From NCBI GenBank assembly GCA_050692985.1, contig JBOGVZ010000076.1, forward strand, positions 1 to 45,757: a stretch of 45,757 bases of DNA, given 5' to 3'. Numbering within the stretch: position 1 is the stretch's first letter; the number at the start of each line of letters is the position of its first letter. This DNA is from JBOGVZ01 sp050692985 (GTDB taxonomy: Bacteria > Actinomycetota > UBA4738 > CALAEC01). Position numbers and translations under genes: made by a program. This document shows positions 37,333 to 45,757 of this stretch, one piece after another. The notes under the pieces are model-generated. The model had not been told where the DNA came from and searched no databases. It saw only the letters and a program-made list of their open reading frames with translations.

Positions 37333-40044
37333 TCAGCGTCCGCGGGGGCGGAGACCGAACTCCACGACCTGCTGGAACGTGGGCCGGTTCTGCCAGTCCA
37401 TGGCCCGCTGGCCCTGGATCCCCACGGTGGCGAAGACGATCGAGTCGGCGGCCTCGTCGGCGTCCCACCCCGCGGGGTCACCGCCGAACCGAGCTTCCAG
37501 CGCGGCCACCGCGTCGTCCAGGGTGGCCACCAGGTCCGCCCGGCACGATGCCAGGTCGCCGTGGCCGCAGTAGCCACGGGAGAACGACCCCGCCACCGGA
37601 AGGCCGAGGACCGCGCGGAGGTCCTTCTGCACCTGGCCGTAGAAGCCGTCGTTCCACGAGCTGCCGTTGCGCTCGTCGGCCGGGTGGTCGTCGAGCTCGG
37701 CGGGGACGGCGTCCCATGCCTCCCCCAGCACGGGGCGGAACACGGCCGGCATGACCCGGGGCCACCACTCGTCCATGAGGGCCACGGCGGCCTGATGCTC
37801 GTACTGCCCGTCCCCGTCCAGGTCCCGGCGGTGGGCCCCCGCCCCGACCCACTCCGCCAGCACGTCCACGACCGTGGCCAGCCGGTTGTCCCCCGGCCGA
37901 CCGACCACCTGGAGCAGGTACGGGAGCACGGCGCTGCCGCGGAGGTCGGCCGTGGCCGCATCGCCCGTGATGTTGACCGCATCGGCCAGGTCGATGGGGC
38001 CGTCCACCCGCGCGGCGGCGATCCGCTCGTCCAGGAGTTGAACGCGGTCGACGGGCCCGTACGACCAGCTGGAGTCCGCCGCCCCGAAGCCCGGGGCCTG
38101 CTTGTTGTTCCAGCTGGTGATGTACCCCTTGGCCGGGCTCACCGAGAACGGCTTGCCCCGCTGCGGCACCATGCGCCGCCATGCCCACCGCCGCTTCGCC
38201 CACACCGGGAGGTCCGGATCCACGCCCGCCGCACGCTGGGGGATGGCCCCGGTGAACTGGAACGCCACGTCCCGCCCATCGGCGTAGAACCAGTTGAACG
38301 TGTAGTTGAACCGGGAGAAGGCTCGCCGGAAGTCTTCGGCCCCCTGGATCCGATCGGGATCCAGGATCTCAACGAACGTGAGCGCGGAGTCCACCTCGGC
38401 CCCGTACGTCGACCGGAGGCGGACGAACGCCACCGGCTTCCCGTCCGCGTGCCCCCGGGCCTGGATGATCCCCGTGCGGAACCCTCGCTCGGCGGGAACG
38501 TCGGCCCGGTGGGTGGTAATCTCCACCACCACGGCGTCCTGGGGGTTGCCCGGATCCGGGCTGGGCAGGCCCCCGGCCGACGGCTTTGCCAGCCAGGTGT
38601 CCGTCCGTTCGTAGATCGGCACGCATTCCCGGCCCCGCAGGTAGTGGTCGCTCGAGGTGCTCGGCTCTCCCCCATCCGGCTCGCACAGCTCGACGGCGTA
38701 GATGTCGATGAGGTCCCCGCCGGCCGAGGTGGCGCTCCACGCATAGTCGCGGCCCCGCCCCAGCAAGACGTACATGGAGATCCCCGGGAACCCCACCCCG
38801 CGGGCGTCGATCCCCGGCCCGTGCAGGTCGACCTCGTTGAGGATCTCGGGTGACCAGTAGCCCGTCTGGGGACCGAACACGGCCAGGGGCCGGCCGCTCT
38901 CGGACAGCCCCGCGCCGACCAGCAGCGCGCTGCTCATCCCCGAGGGGAAGGACAGCGGGATCGGGCCGAACGGTCCGTCCACCACGGCCGGTGGCTCGGC
39001 CGCGGCCGCCTGCCGGGCCGCGGCGGCCGCGTCGCCGGGCACGGCCACGGCATCGCCATCCACGGGCCCCAGGTCGGTCATGAAGGGGAACGGCTCGTCG
39101 GTGTGGACCCAGGCCTCGGGATCGTCGGGGAAGTGGAGGTCGTCCATGATCCGGCGGGCCTCCTCGGCACCGTAGCCCTCCTGTCGAAGCGCCGACAGGA
39201 AGGCCGCGTTCGCCAGCTCGGTGCCGCCCCCGCCGCCGAACCGACCGCCGATGAGCGTGGCCACCGCCACCGTGTCGGTCACCCTCCACGGCCGGGGGAC
39301 GACCTGGAGCGCCGGGTACTCGGCCGGCAGCTTCGTGGGGTCGAGCGTCGCCTCCTCGATGTAGGCGTTGACGCCGTCGGCGAAGTCCTGGACGTCCTCG
39401 AGGACCGTGGCCCCGAGCTTCGGGTGCAGGTCGAGGAGCCGCTCCCCCATCGCCTGGAGCTCGGCCTCGGTGTAGTCCACGGTGCGGTAGGTCGACCGGT
39501 CCATGGCCAGGTTGGCCGGGGTTGCCCCCAGCAGCTCGGACAACCGCCCCCGGCCGGCGTGGCGGAGGACGTCCATCATGAACAGGCGGTCCTCGGCGGT
39601 GACGTATCCCGCCCCGAACATCACGTCGCTGCGGGTGGACCCGTAGACGTGGGGCACGCCGTAGGAGCGGTCGCGGACCACGGTGAGCCCGTCTCGAGGT
39701 GAGTACGTCCGCTCCACGTCATCGGGCCGAACCCCGAACGACGCGTCCTTGAAGAACCCGGCAATGTCGGTGATGTGGGGCGCGGCCTGGATCATCGACT
39801 CGTACAGATCGAGCTGGTCGGTGTTGTGGGGGGGCTGCTGGCCCGTGGCCTGCGCCTGGAGCAGCTCCAGGGCGTTGAGGTAGCGGCCCTGGCCCGGCGG
39901 CAGGATGTTCAGCGCGGTCACGCTGTGGTCGTGGGCCCGGTAGGGGGCCGCGCCGTCCACGGCGCCGGCCGCGGGCGGCACCGCCGAGGCGGCCCCCACG
40001 GCCAGGCAGGCCACCCCCGCCAGGACGCGACGCGACGTTCTCAC
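37333..40044 (-). CDS. secreted penicillin acylase-family (Ntn) hydrolase
   Basis: 903 residues. Signal peptide with paired arginines (RTSRRVLAG, then a hydrophobic stretch to about 28), possibly Tat-type. Precursor of an N-terminal nucleophile hydrolase: an alpha part with RDSYGVPHVYG-like RDRSYGVPHVYG and GYVTAEDRLFMMD motifs (about 125-160), a linker, then the beta part whose N-terminal Ser is probably Ser371 (SGMSSALLVGAG). The SWNNKQAPG motif is the family oxyanion signature. Relatives include penicillin, cephalosporin and acyl-homoserine-lactone acylases; substrate here unknown. GTG start with GAGGTGAG upstream; divergent from the metalloprotease gene. Confidence 0.87.
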   Translation of the reverse strand: MRTSRRVLAGVACLAVGAASAVPPAAGAVDGAAPYRAHDHSVTALNILPPGQGRYLNALELLQAQATGQQPPHNTDQLDLYESMIQAAPHITDIAGFFKDASFGVRPDDVERTYSPRDGLTVVRDRSYGVPHVYGSTRSDVMFGAGYVTAEDRLFMMDVLRHAGRGRLSELLGATPANLAMDRSTYRTVDYTEAELQAMGERLLDLHPKLGATVLEDVQDFADGVNAYIEEATLDPTKLPAEYPALQVVPRPWRVTDTVAVATLIGGRFGGGGGTELANAAFLSALRQEGYGAEEARRIMDDLHFPDDPEAWVHTDEPFPFMTDLGPVDGDAVAVPGDAAAAARQAAAAEPPAVVDGPFGPIPLSFPSGMSSALLVGAGLSESGRPLAVFGPQTGYWSPEILNEVDLHGPGIDARGVGFPGISMYVLLGRGRDYAWSATSAGGDLIDIYAVELCEPDGGEPSTSSDHYLRGRECVPIYERTDTWLAKPSAGGLPSPDPGNPQDAVVVEITTHRADVPAERGFRTGIIQARGHADGKPVAFVRLRSTYGAEVDSALTFVEILDPDRIQGAEDFRRAFSRFNYTFNWFYADGRDVAFQFTGAIPQRAAGVDPDLPVWAKRRWAWRRMVPQRGKPFSVSPAKGYITSWNNKQAPGFGAADSSWSYGPVDRVQLLDERIAAARVDGPIDLADAVNITGDAATADLRGSAVLPYLLQVVGRPGDNRLATVVDVLAEWVGAGAHRRDLDGDGQYEHQAAVALMDEWWPRVMPAVFRPVLGEAWDAVPAELDDHPADERNGSSWNDGFYGQVQKDLRAVLGLPVAGSFSRGYCGHGDLASCRADLVATLDDAVAALEARFGGDPAGWDADEAADSIVFATVGIQGQRAMDWQNRPTFQQVVEFGLRPRGR

Positions 40045-40264
40045 GCGCTCACCTCTCGAATCGGGCCGGTGGGGATCCCCACCGGGGACTGCCTGATGAC
40101 TTCGACGCCGGGCCCGGGATTCCTTCCGCATGGTTCGCTCCCGGCGGCCGCTCAAGTCCCGGACCCTGGTCGACGATGCCCAGGAAGTGCGACAATGCCG
40201 AGCGCACCGAAGGCTTCCGGATCCGGACGTCCCGCGCCGTGATCCCCGACTGGAGGAATGGATC
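40045..40264. other. divergent intergenic region
   Basis: 220 bases between the two secreted enzymes. A ribosome-binding site precedes each gene (GAGGTGAG on minus, TGGAGGAA on plus). No convincing promoter pair or other structure was found; it presumably holds both promoters. Confidence 0.35.
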
Positions 40265-42493
40265 ATGCGCAGACGTCTGACCATCACGCTCATCGCGGTT
40301 TCGGCGCTCCTGGCCGGATCCCTGGCCGCCCCCCCGTCGGCATCCGCGGACCATGACGGCGGATCGCCGGCGCGGTCCACCCCGCAACTGATCGACGCGG
40401 CGGTCGGCCGGGGAGACATCAGCCGGGCACGGGGCGACCTGTTCCTGGCCTACGCCTTGGGTGACCACCGCAAGCTTCCGGCCGCCTACCGAAGCGACGC
40501 TCCCTGGCACGGGACCGTCCCGCTCCTCCAGCTGCGGCGCCGGGTGCGGACCATGCCGGAGGGCCCGGAGCGGACCCGGATCGAGCGCGAGCTCGAGGCG
40601 GAGGCCCTGGCCTCCTGCGGCGGCGTGGTGGGCGGGGCCAGCACCCTGGATAGCACGTACTTCCACATCGAGTACACGGCCGGCACGATCGGCGGGGGGC
40701 TGACGATCAACGACTACGGCACGTCCCTGGACACGGCGTGGGCCACCCACGTCAGCACGTTCGGGTGGGCGGCCCCGCCCCTGAACACCGCCAAGTACCT
40801 GGTGGTGGTGGGCAACCTGGGGGCCGGCCTGTACGGCTTCGTCACCAGCACCGGCACCGCCGGCGACAACCCCAACACGTCCTGGAACGAGGGGGACGCC
40901 AGGTACTCGTGCATGGCCCTCAACCGGAACTACAACGGCTTCCCGTCCCCACCGCAGGCGTCGCTCGACGCCACCACCGCCCACGAGTTCAACCACTCGA
41001 TCCAGTTCGGGTACGGGGCCCTGAACGGCTCGAACGTGCCCGACGACAACTTCATCGAGGGCGGGGCCACGTGGATGGAGGACGAGGTCTTCGACGGCTC
41101 GAACGACAACTACAACTACCTGTGGCCGGCATTCAACGACAGCATGGGCCAGTACAACCAGTCGCCGTACCCGTACTGGATCACGTTCCGGGGCCTGACC
41201 GAGCGGTACGGCACCGGCGTGGGCGGGGGCGGCGAGCAGGTCATGCAGGACTTCTGGGAGGAGACCAGCAAGAACACCGGGAACAACCTCACCGCCATGC
41301 AGACCGCCATGGCCAATCGAGGGACCACGCTGGCGGAGGCCTTCCACGCTCACGCCGTGGCCGCCAAGTTCATGAAGGGGTGCTCGGGCGGGTACGCCCT
41401 CCCGTACTGCTTCGAGGAAGGGCCGGGCTACGTGGCCAAGAAGGGCCTTCCCGGGGTGCACGCCACGATCTCCAGCGTGGGTGGGGGCCTGTCGACCAGC
41501 ATCGAGGACAACTACACGATCAACTGGGTGGCCATCCCCGCCGACGCCGGCACGTACGAGCTGACCCTGGCCAACACCTCCTCCGGTGGCACGCTGCGGG
41601 GCAGCGCCGTGTGCGACACGGGCACCACCCTGGCCATCAGCCCCTTCCCGTCCGTGGTGGGGGGGACCCAGTCCTCTACGCTCCAGGGGTTCAACTCGGC
41701 CGGCTGCCTCAGCGCCGTGGCCGTGCTGACGAACGAGACCCAGGTCGCGCCCAACCCGTCCTCGAACACCACCAAGAGCTACCAGCTGAGCACGGCGCCC
41801 GGCACCAGCACCCCGTCGCTGTCGATCTCCGACGCCCAGGTGGTCGAGGGGCCCGCCCAGACCTCGACGAAGGCCACGTTCACGGTGTCCCTCTCGGCCG
41901 CCTCCGCCGAGACCGTCACCGTGGACTTCGCCACCCAGCCCGTCACCGCCACCGAGGGCGTGGACTACCGGGGAACCAGCGGCACCAAGACCTTCTCGGC
42001 CGGGACCACCACCCAGACCATCGACGTGCAGGTCAGGGGGGACAACATCGTGGAGCCCGACGAGCAGTTCAACGTGGTGCTGTCGAACGCCGTCGGAGCG
42101 ACCATCGCCGACGGGACCGGGGTGGGAACCATCATCAACGACGACGGGGGCGGCGAAGGGCCGGCGCTGTCGATCTCCGACGCCCAGGTCTTCGAGGGCA
42201 ACAGCGGGACCACGATCATGACGTTCACGGTCACCCTCTCCCCGTCCAGCACCGGTCCGGTGTCCGTGCGGTTCACCACCGTGGACGGCACGGCCGTGGC
42301 CGGATCGGACTACGCGCAGACGAGAGGGAAGCTGTCGTTCAGCGCCGGGGAAACCGAGAAGACGGTCAGCGTGTCGGTGAGCGGAGACACCACGCCCGAG
42401 CCGGACGAGACGTTCTTCGTCGAGCTGTCCGGCGCCTCCGGCGCCACCATCGCCGACGGCCAGGGAGTGGGGACCATCCTCAACGACGACTGA
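40265..42493 (+). CDS. secreted metalloprotease-like protein with two Calx-beta domains
   Basis: 742 residues. Signal peptide (about 1-28). The catalytic part has TTAHEFNHSIQFGYG with zinc motif HEFNH at 240-244 and a downstream EGGATWMEDEV (Glu265 and following acidic residues), typical of secreted zinc peptidase-like proteins of the gluzincin type. About 270 residues follow, with several cysteines, and then two Calx-beta domains (about 519-625 and 636-742), each opening SISDAQV-EG and closing with GVGTI-NDD. Calx-beta domains bind calcium and aid extracellular adhesion. No anchor motif. The Glu between the zinc histidines is in place, so it may be active. Confidence 0.82.
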   Translation: MRRRLTITLIAVSALLAGSLAAPPSASADHDGGSPARSTPQLIDAAVGRGDISRARGDLFLAYALGDHRKLPAAYRSDAPWHGTVPLLQLRRRVRTMPEGPERTRIERELEAEALASCGGVVGGASTLDSTYFHIEYTAGTIGGGLTINDYGTSLDTAWATHVSTFGWAAPPLNTAKYLVVVGNLGAGLYGFVTSTGTAGDNPNTSWNEGDARYSCMALNRNYNGFPSPPQASLDATTAHEFNHSIQFGYGALNGSNVPDDNFIEGGATWMEDEVFDGSNDNYNYLWPAFNDSMGQYNQSPYPYWITFRGLTERYGTGVGGGGEQVMQDFWEETSKNTGNNLTAMQTAMANRGTTLAEAFHAHAVAAKFMKGCSGGYALPYCFEEGPGYVAKKGLPGVHATISSVGGGLSTSIEDNYTINWVAIPADAGTYELTLANTSSGGTLRGSAVCDTGTTLAISPFPSVVGGTQSSTLQGFNSAGCLSAVAVLTNETQVAPNPSSNTTKSYQLSTAPGTSTPSLSISDAQVVEGPAQTSTKATFTVSLSAASAETVTVDFATQPVTATEGVDYRGTSGTKTFSAGTTTQTIDVQVRGDNIVEPDEQFNVVLSNAVGATIADGTGVGTIINDDGGGEGPALSISDAQVFEGNSGTTIMTFTVTLSPSSTGPVSVRFTTVDGTAVAGSDYAQTRGKLSFSAGETEKTVSVSVSGDTTPEPDETFFVELSGASGATIADGQGVGTILNDD

Positions 42494-42516
42494 GTCCCGT
42501 CGCTCCACGACGGGAC
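42494..42516 (+). terminator. perfect hairpin after the metalloprotease gene
   Basis: Arms of nine bases (GTCCCGTCG and CGACGGGAC) around a 5-base loop, starting right after the stop codon. No T-run follows. Probable terminator or transcript-protecting hairpin. Confidence 0.6.
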
Positions 42517-42567
42517 CGTCACCACCTCCGGAGGCCGGGCCTGGCGGTCGCCCGCCGGCCGCGGACT

Positions 42568-42573
42568 TAGGAT
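42568..42573 (+). promoter_or_regulatory. TAGGAT -10 box of the transporter fusion gene
   Basis: TAGGAT about 21 bases before the ATG, with AAGGAGG as ribosome-binding site in the leader. Confidence 0.4.
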
Positions 42574-42594
42574 GGCCGGGCCAAGGAGGAACGG

Positions 42595-45500
42595 ATGGAA
42601 CGGCTCCGCCGGGCCCTGAGGATCCGGCCCGGAGAGGGGGGAGTGGCCCTGCGGCTGCTCTCCCTCATGCTGGTCGCCTGGACGGGTTTCGCCCTGGGTG
42701 GCAACGCCGTCGAATCGCTCTTCTTCGCCCGCTTCGGTCCCCGGAACCTCCCCACGATGTACATCGCCCTGGGGCTGATCACCTTCCCGGTCACGCTGGG
42801 GGTCTCCGCTCTGCTGGGCCGGGGCGACCGCCGACGGATCCTGGTGCTCCTCCCGCTCGCGCTGGCCGTGCTGGTGGCGGCCATGCGAGCCCTGTTGCTG
42901 GCCCCGGGCCGATGGATCTACCCCGCCCTGTGGCTGTCCATGATGGTGGCCTGGATCGTGCTGGGGATCGTGGTGTGGGCCCTGGCCGGCGCGGTGCACG
43001 ACTCCCGGCAGGCCAAGCGGCTGTTTCCCCTCTATGGGGCCGGCTTCATCCTCGGTGGATCGGTTGGGGGCCTGGCCACCGCCCCCCTGGCGGCCTGGCT
43101 GGGGGCCGCGAACCTGCTGTTCCTGTGGGCCGCCTCCCTGGTGGCGACGTCCTGGATGGCCGCCTCGGTCGTGGGGGTCCCGCGCCGGCGGGGAGGGCGC
43201 GCCGCCCGTCCCTCCCGGGGATCTCTCCTCGACTCGATGCGGGAGGGCTACCGGTCGGTCCGCCGCTCGCCGCTGCTGCGGTGGATGGCCGTGGCCATGG
43301 TGCTGTTCGGTCTCCTGTACTTCTCGCTGTCGCTGCCGTTCGCCAAGGCGGCCACCGGGCGGTTCCCCGACGCCGATCGCCTGGCGGGGTTCCTGGGGAC
43401 GTTCACCGGTGCCATGAACGCCGCGGCCCTGGCCGTTTCGCTCCTGGTGGCCAACCGGCTGTTCGCCCGGTTCGGCGTGGCGGCCATGGTAGTGACGTTC
43501 CCCGTCATCTACCTGGTGGGGTTCGCGGCCCTGGCGCTCACCGGCACCTTCGAGGCCCTGGTGTCGTTCCGCTTCGTCCAGCTGGTGTGGATGTATGGCG
43601 TGTGGACCAGCGCCTGGCAGGCCCTGTGGGGCGTGGTGCCCCCGGAGCACCGGGACCAGGCCCGGACGTTCATGGACGGGGGCCCGATGCAGGCGGGGAT
43701 CGTGCTGGCGGGGGTCCTGCTGCTGCTGGGGCAGGACGCGCTCACGCCCCCCCAGCTCTTCGCGGTGGCGGCGGTCCTGGCCGCGGGTGCCGTCCTGGCC
43801 GCCCTCCTGGCCCGGCGTGCCTACGCCGGGGCGGTCGTGGAGGCCCTTCGATCGGGCTGGCCGAAGGTGTTCGTTCCGGAGGAGGAGCCCTTCGGAGGGA
43901 TCCCGTGGGACCGAGCGGCCCTGTCCGCGCTCCAGGACGGCGCCCGAGACGAGGACCCCGGCGTCCGGCGGATCGCCGTGTCGATCCTGGCCGGCCTGCC
44001 GCAGGCGGAGGCGCGGGAGGTGTGCGAGACGGCGACCGCGGACCCGGACCCGGGGGTCCGGGCCATCGCCCTGCGAGGCCTCCACTCGGATGAGGAAGCG
44101 GAGGTGCTCCCCCACCTGCTCCGCCTCCTGCGGGACCCCGACCCGGGGGTACGTGCGGCTGCCACGGACACGGTGGCCCGGCTCTCGCTCGGAGCCACCG
44201 AGGACCTCCGGGCGCTCCTGGTGGACCCCGACCCGCACGTGGGGATCCGAGCCGCCGCCGCCCTGCTGCGCCGGGGCGAGGCCCCTGAGGCCGACGCGCT
44301 CCTGGGATCGTTGGCCGTGTCCGCCGACCCGGCCCTGAGGACCGGGGCCCTGGCAGCGCTGGGGGAGCTCCGCAGGCAGCCGGCCCGGCTCGTGTCGGGG
44401 CTGGCCGACCCGGACCCATCCGTGCGGCGAGCGGCCGCCGGGGCGCTGGCCAGGGTCGAGGACCCGGAGGTCCAGGATGCCCTGCTGGCCGCCCTGGGTG
44501 ACGAGGAGCCCACGGTGGGAGCTACGGCCGCGGAGGCGCTGGCGGCCCGGGGCCCGTCGGTGGCCGGCCGCCTCACCGAGGCGTTGGAGGACGACGACCG
44601 CGCCGACGCCGCCCTGGTGGGGCTGGCTCGGCTTCCCGTCACCGACCCCCGGCCGATCCGCGGCTACGCGCATCGAGAGCGGGCCCGGGCCCTCCACGAC
44701 CACGGCCTGTGGGGATCGCTCCGGGTCGACGGGGACGAGCGCATGGGCTTCCTCGCCTATGCCCTCCGCGCCAGGGCCGTCCGCCACGCCATCCGCTCGC
44801 TGCGGGCCAGGGCTGCCCTGGGCGACCGAGCGGCGGTGGAGATGGCCATCGAGAACCTCGACGGCCGCGATGCGGTCCAGCGGGCCAACGCCCTGGAGAC
44901 CCTGGAGGCCCTGGGGGACCCGGAGATGGTTCGGCCGCTCCTGGCCGTGTGGGACCCCGAACCGCGGGCCCGACCGGACCCGGCCGGGGCGCTCCGGGTC
45001 CTGCTCCAGGACCAGGACCCGTGGATCCGGGCCTCGGCGGTCCTGGCCGCCACGGCCGTGGAGGGCTCCGCCCTGGGCGACCACCTGGCCCGGCTGGCCG
45101 AGACCGATCCCGATGAGACCGTTCGTGAAACGGCCCGCAACACCATGAAGGGAGTCGCCGTGGAGACGCTGTCGACGCTGCCGCTGATGGAACGGATGCT
45201 GGCGCTGCGGCGGGTGCCGCTGTTCCGGGAGCTGTCTCCCGGGGACCTGAAGCACGTGGCCGAGGCGGCCACCGAGAACCTGTACCCGGACGGCGCCCTG
45301 GTCGCCGCCCAGGGTGACCCCGGCGACGCCATGCACATCGTCGTCACGGGTGACGTCCAGGTGCTGGTGGCGGGGGACGACCACCGCGTCGACGAGGTGG
45401 CTCGCCGGGGGCCCGGATATCTCGTCGGGGAGATGGCGATCCTCAGCGACGAGCCGCGGATGGCTTCGCTGGTCGCCGTGGGCGACGTCCGCACGCTGTC

Positions 45501-45639
45501 GCTCGACCGCAAGCGGTTCCAGCGGATCGTCAGGGAGCGACCGGAGGCGGCCGTGGCGGTCATGCGCGAGCTCTGCCACCGCCTCCGCGAGGCCCACGCC
45601 CGCCCGGTCGACCTTGAGGCCCGACCCGGTCCCCAGTAG
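42595..45639 (+). CDS. NTT/MFS-like transporter fused to HEAT repeats and a cyclic-nucleotide-binding domain
   Basis: 1014 residues. Residues 1-~415 form a membrane domain of about 10-12 helices with resemblance to ATP/ADP translocase (Npt1/Tlc)-like carriers. Residues ~430-870 are HEAT-like repeats with recurring DPDPGVR segments (for example EDPGVRRIAV, DPDPGVRAIAL, DPDPGVRAAAT, DPDPSVRRAAA). Residues ~885-1000 form a cyclic-nucleotide-binding domain (LFRELSPGDLKHVAEAA, then VGEMAILSDEPRMASL with the phosphate-binding Glu and Arg). The carrier's substrate is unknown; the architecture implies transport controlled by a cyclic nucleotide. Confidence 0.85.
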   Translation: MERLRRALRIRPGEGGVALRLLSLMLVAWTGFALGGNAVESLFFARFGPRNLPTMYIALGLITFPVTLGVSALLGRGDRRRILVLLPLALAVLVAAMRALLLAPGRWIYPALWLSMMVAWIVLGIVVWALAGAVHDSRQAKRLFPLYGAGFILGGSVGGLATAPLAAWLGAANLLFLWAASLVATSWMAASVVGVPRRRGGRAARPSRGSLLDSMREGYRSVRRSPLLRWMAVAMVLFGLLYFSLSLPFAKAATGRFPDADRLAGFLGTFTGAMNAAALAVSLLVANRLFARFGVAAMVVTFPVIYLVGFAALALTGTFEALVSFRFVQLVWMYGVWTSAWQALWGVVPPEHRDQARTFMDGGPMQAGIVLAGVLLLLGQDALTPPQLFAVAAVLAAGAVLAALLARRAYAGAVVEALRSGWPKVFVPEEEPFGGIPWDRAALSALQDGARDEDPGVRRIAVSILAGLPQAEAREVCETATADPDPGVRAIALRGLHSDEEAEVLPHLLRLLRDPDPGVRAAATDTVARLSLGATEDLRALLVDPDPHVGIRAAAALLRRGEAPEADALLGSLAVSADPALRTGALAALGELRRQPARLVSGLADPDPSVRRAAAGALARVEDPEVQDALLAALGDEEPTVGATAAEALAARGPSVAGRLTEALEDDDRADAALVGLARLPVTDPRPIRGYAHRERARALHDHGLWGSLRVDGDERMGFLAYALRARAVRHAIRSLRARAALGDRAAVEMAIENLDGRDAVQRANALETLEALGDPEMVRPLLAVWDPEPRARPDPAGALRVLLQDQDPWIRASAVLAATAVEGSALGDHLARLAETDPDETVRETARNTMKGVAVETLSTLPLMERMLALRRVPLFRELSPGDLKHVAEAATENLYPDGALVAAQGDPGDAMHIVVTGDVQVLVAGDDHRVDEVARRGPGYLVGEMAILSDEPRMASLVAVGDVRTLSLDRKRFQRIVRERPEAAVAVMRELCHRLREAHARPVDLEARPGPQ

Positions 45640-45757
45640 CGTCCGTCAATAGGCAGTAGGCACTCCCTGCTCTCCATGGCCTCCCCGGTCTTCCGAGGAT
45701 GGCGAACAAGCCCTCACCTTGAGGGCCGGAGAGCCTGGTGGTTCTCGGTCAGCCGAT
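45640..45757. other. non-coding window end with small hairpin
   Basis: No gene seen. A 7-base stem (GCCCTCA/TGAGGGC, loop CCT) lies at 45710-45726, about 70 bases after the transporter stop. It may be a terminator or part of a feature outside the window. Confidence 0.35.

Noticed and set aside
43960..45100. Repeats in the DNA of the transporter gene
   Set aside because: The recurring GACCCGGACCC-like segments encode the DPDPGVR turn of HEAT repeats and are not a CRISPR or mobile repeat.
42310..45597. A minus-strand open frame of more than 1000 codons opposite the transporter fusion
   Set aside because: Low-complexity Gly, Arg, Gln and Pro-rich translation without motifs; it mirrors the codon bias of the real plus-strand gene.
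1..45757. Insertion sequences, prophage, CRISPR array, defence island or tRNA genes
   Set aside because: No transposase, integrase, spacer-repeat pattern, Cas protein or cloverleaf-like sequence was recognised on either strand.

Overview
The window is a dense, very GC-rich stretch with strongly G/C-biased third codon positions, almost certainly from a member of the Actinomycetota, probably an uncultivated or deep-branching lineage. The evidence is a Suf-type Fe-S system with SufU and SufT, a KorA/KorB 2-oxoacid:ferredoxin oxidoreductase of the fused mycobacterial kind, a mycothiol-type DinB/MDMPI protein, a UvrD2-like helicase with an HRDC domain, an LAETG (sortase E-type) cell-wall signal and many leaderless promoters. 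From memory, several gene pairings recall Mycobacterium: iscA/erpA next to glycerate kinase, E2-lipB-lipA-gcvT, and nif3-zinc ribbon protein-RNase H. No insertion sequence, phage, CRISPR array or tRNA was seen; this looks like chromosomal core with some unusual architectures.

Layout. 134-5737 (minus): iscA, then a translationally coupled pair of MetE-family proteins (a zinc-less half followed by a zinc-site half), then korA-korB. 5745-8417: ybaK-like gene (apparent frameshift) and glycerate kinase on minus, divergent from a MDMPI-family gene and a tiny membrane protein on plus. 8423-13166 (minus): sufD-Rieske ferredoxin-sufC-sufS-sufU-GNAT in one tight operon. 13265-16824: a methyltransferase, a UvrD2-like helicase and a GNAT gene that separate sufD from sufB. 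16821-18669 (minus): sufT and sufB. 18705-19358: orphan LuxR-type response regulator. 19359-22785 (minus): cobalamin riboswitch followed by a BtuF-BtuC-BtuD vitamin B12 importer.

22984-28377: secreted protein of unknown function (plus), gcvT (minus, apparent CTG start), then E3 (lpd), E2 and lipB (plus). 28512-30563: two tandem paralogous His-rich membrane proteins, then an ACP-acyltransferase fusion on minus. 30623-34019: E1-alpha, E1-beta, a small gene on minus behind a double palindromic operator, and lipA. 34058-34407 (minus): RNase P RNA. 34503-37286: LAETG-anchored cupredoxin (plus) and the nif3-zinc ribbon-RNase H operon (minus). 37333-45639: secreted penicillin-acylase family hydrolase (minus), secreted metalloprotease with two Calx-beta domains, and a 1014-residue NTT/MFS-like transporter fused to HEAT repeats and a cyclic-nucleotide-binding domain.

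Functionally the window centres on Fe-S cluster assembly (SufT/B/D/C/S/U, Rieske protein, IscA) and enzymes that use such clusters or lipoate (KorAB, LipA, LipB, E1-E2-E3, GcvT), with B12 uptake and a MetE-like methyltransferase pair alongside. The rnpB promoter provides an internal ruler: its -10 hexamer lies 6 bases before the RNA 5' end, and the same spacing between -10 and start codon recurs before many genes, which supports leaderless mRNAs.
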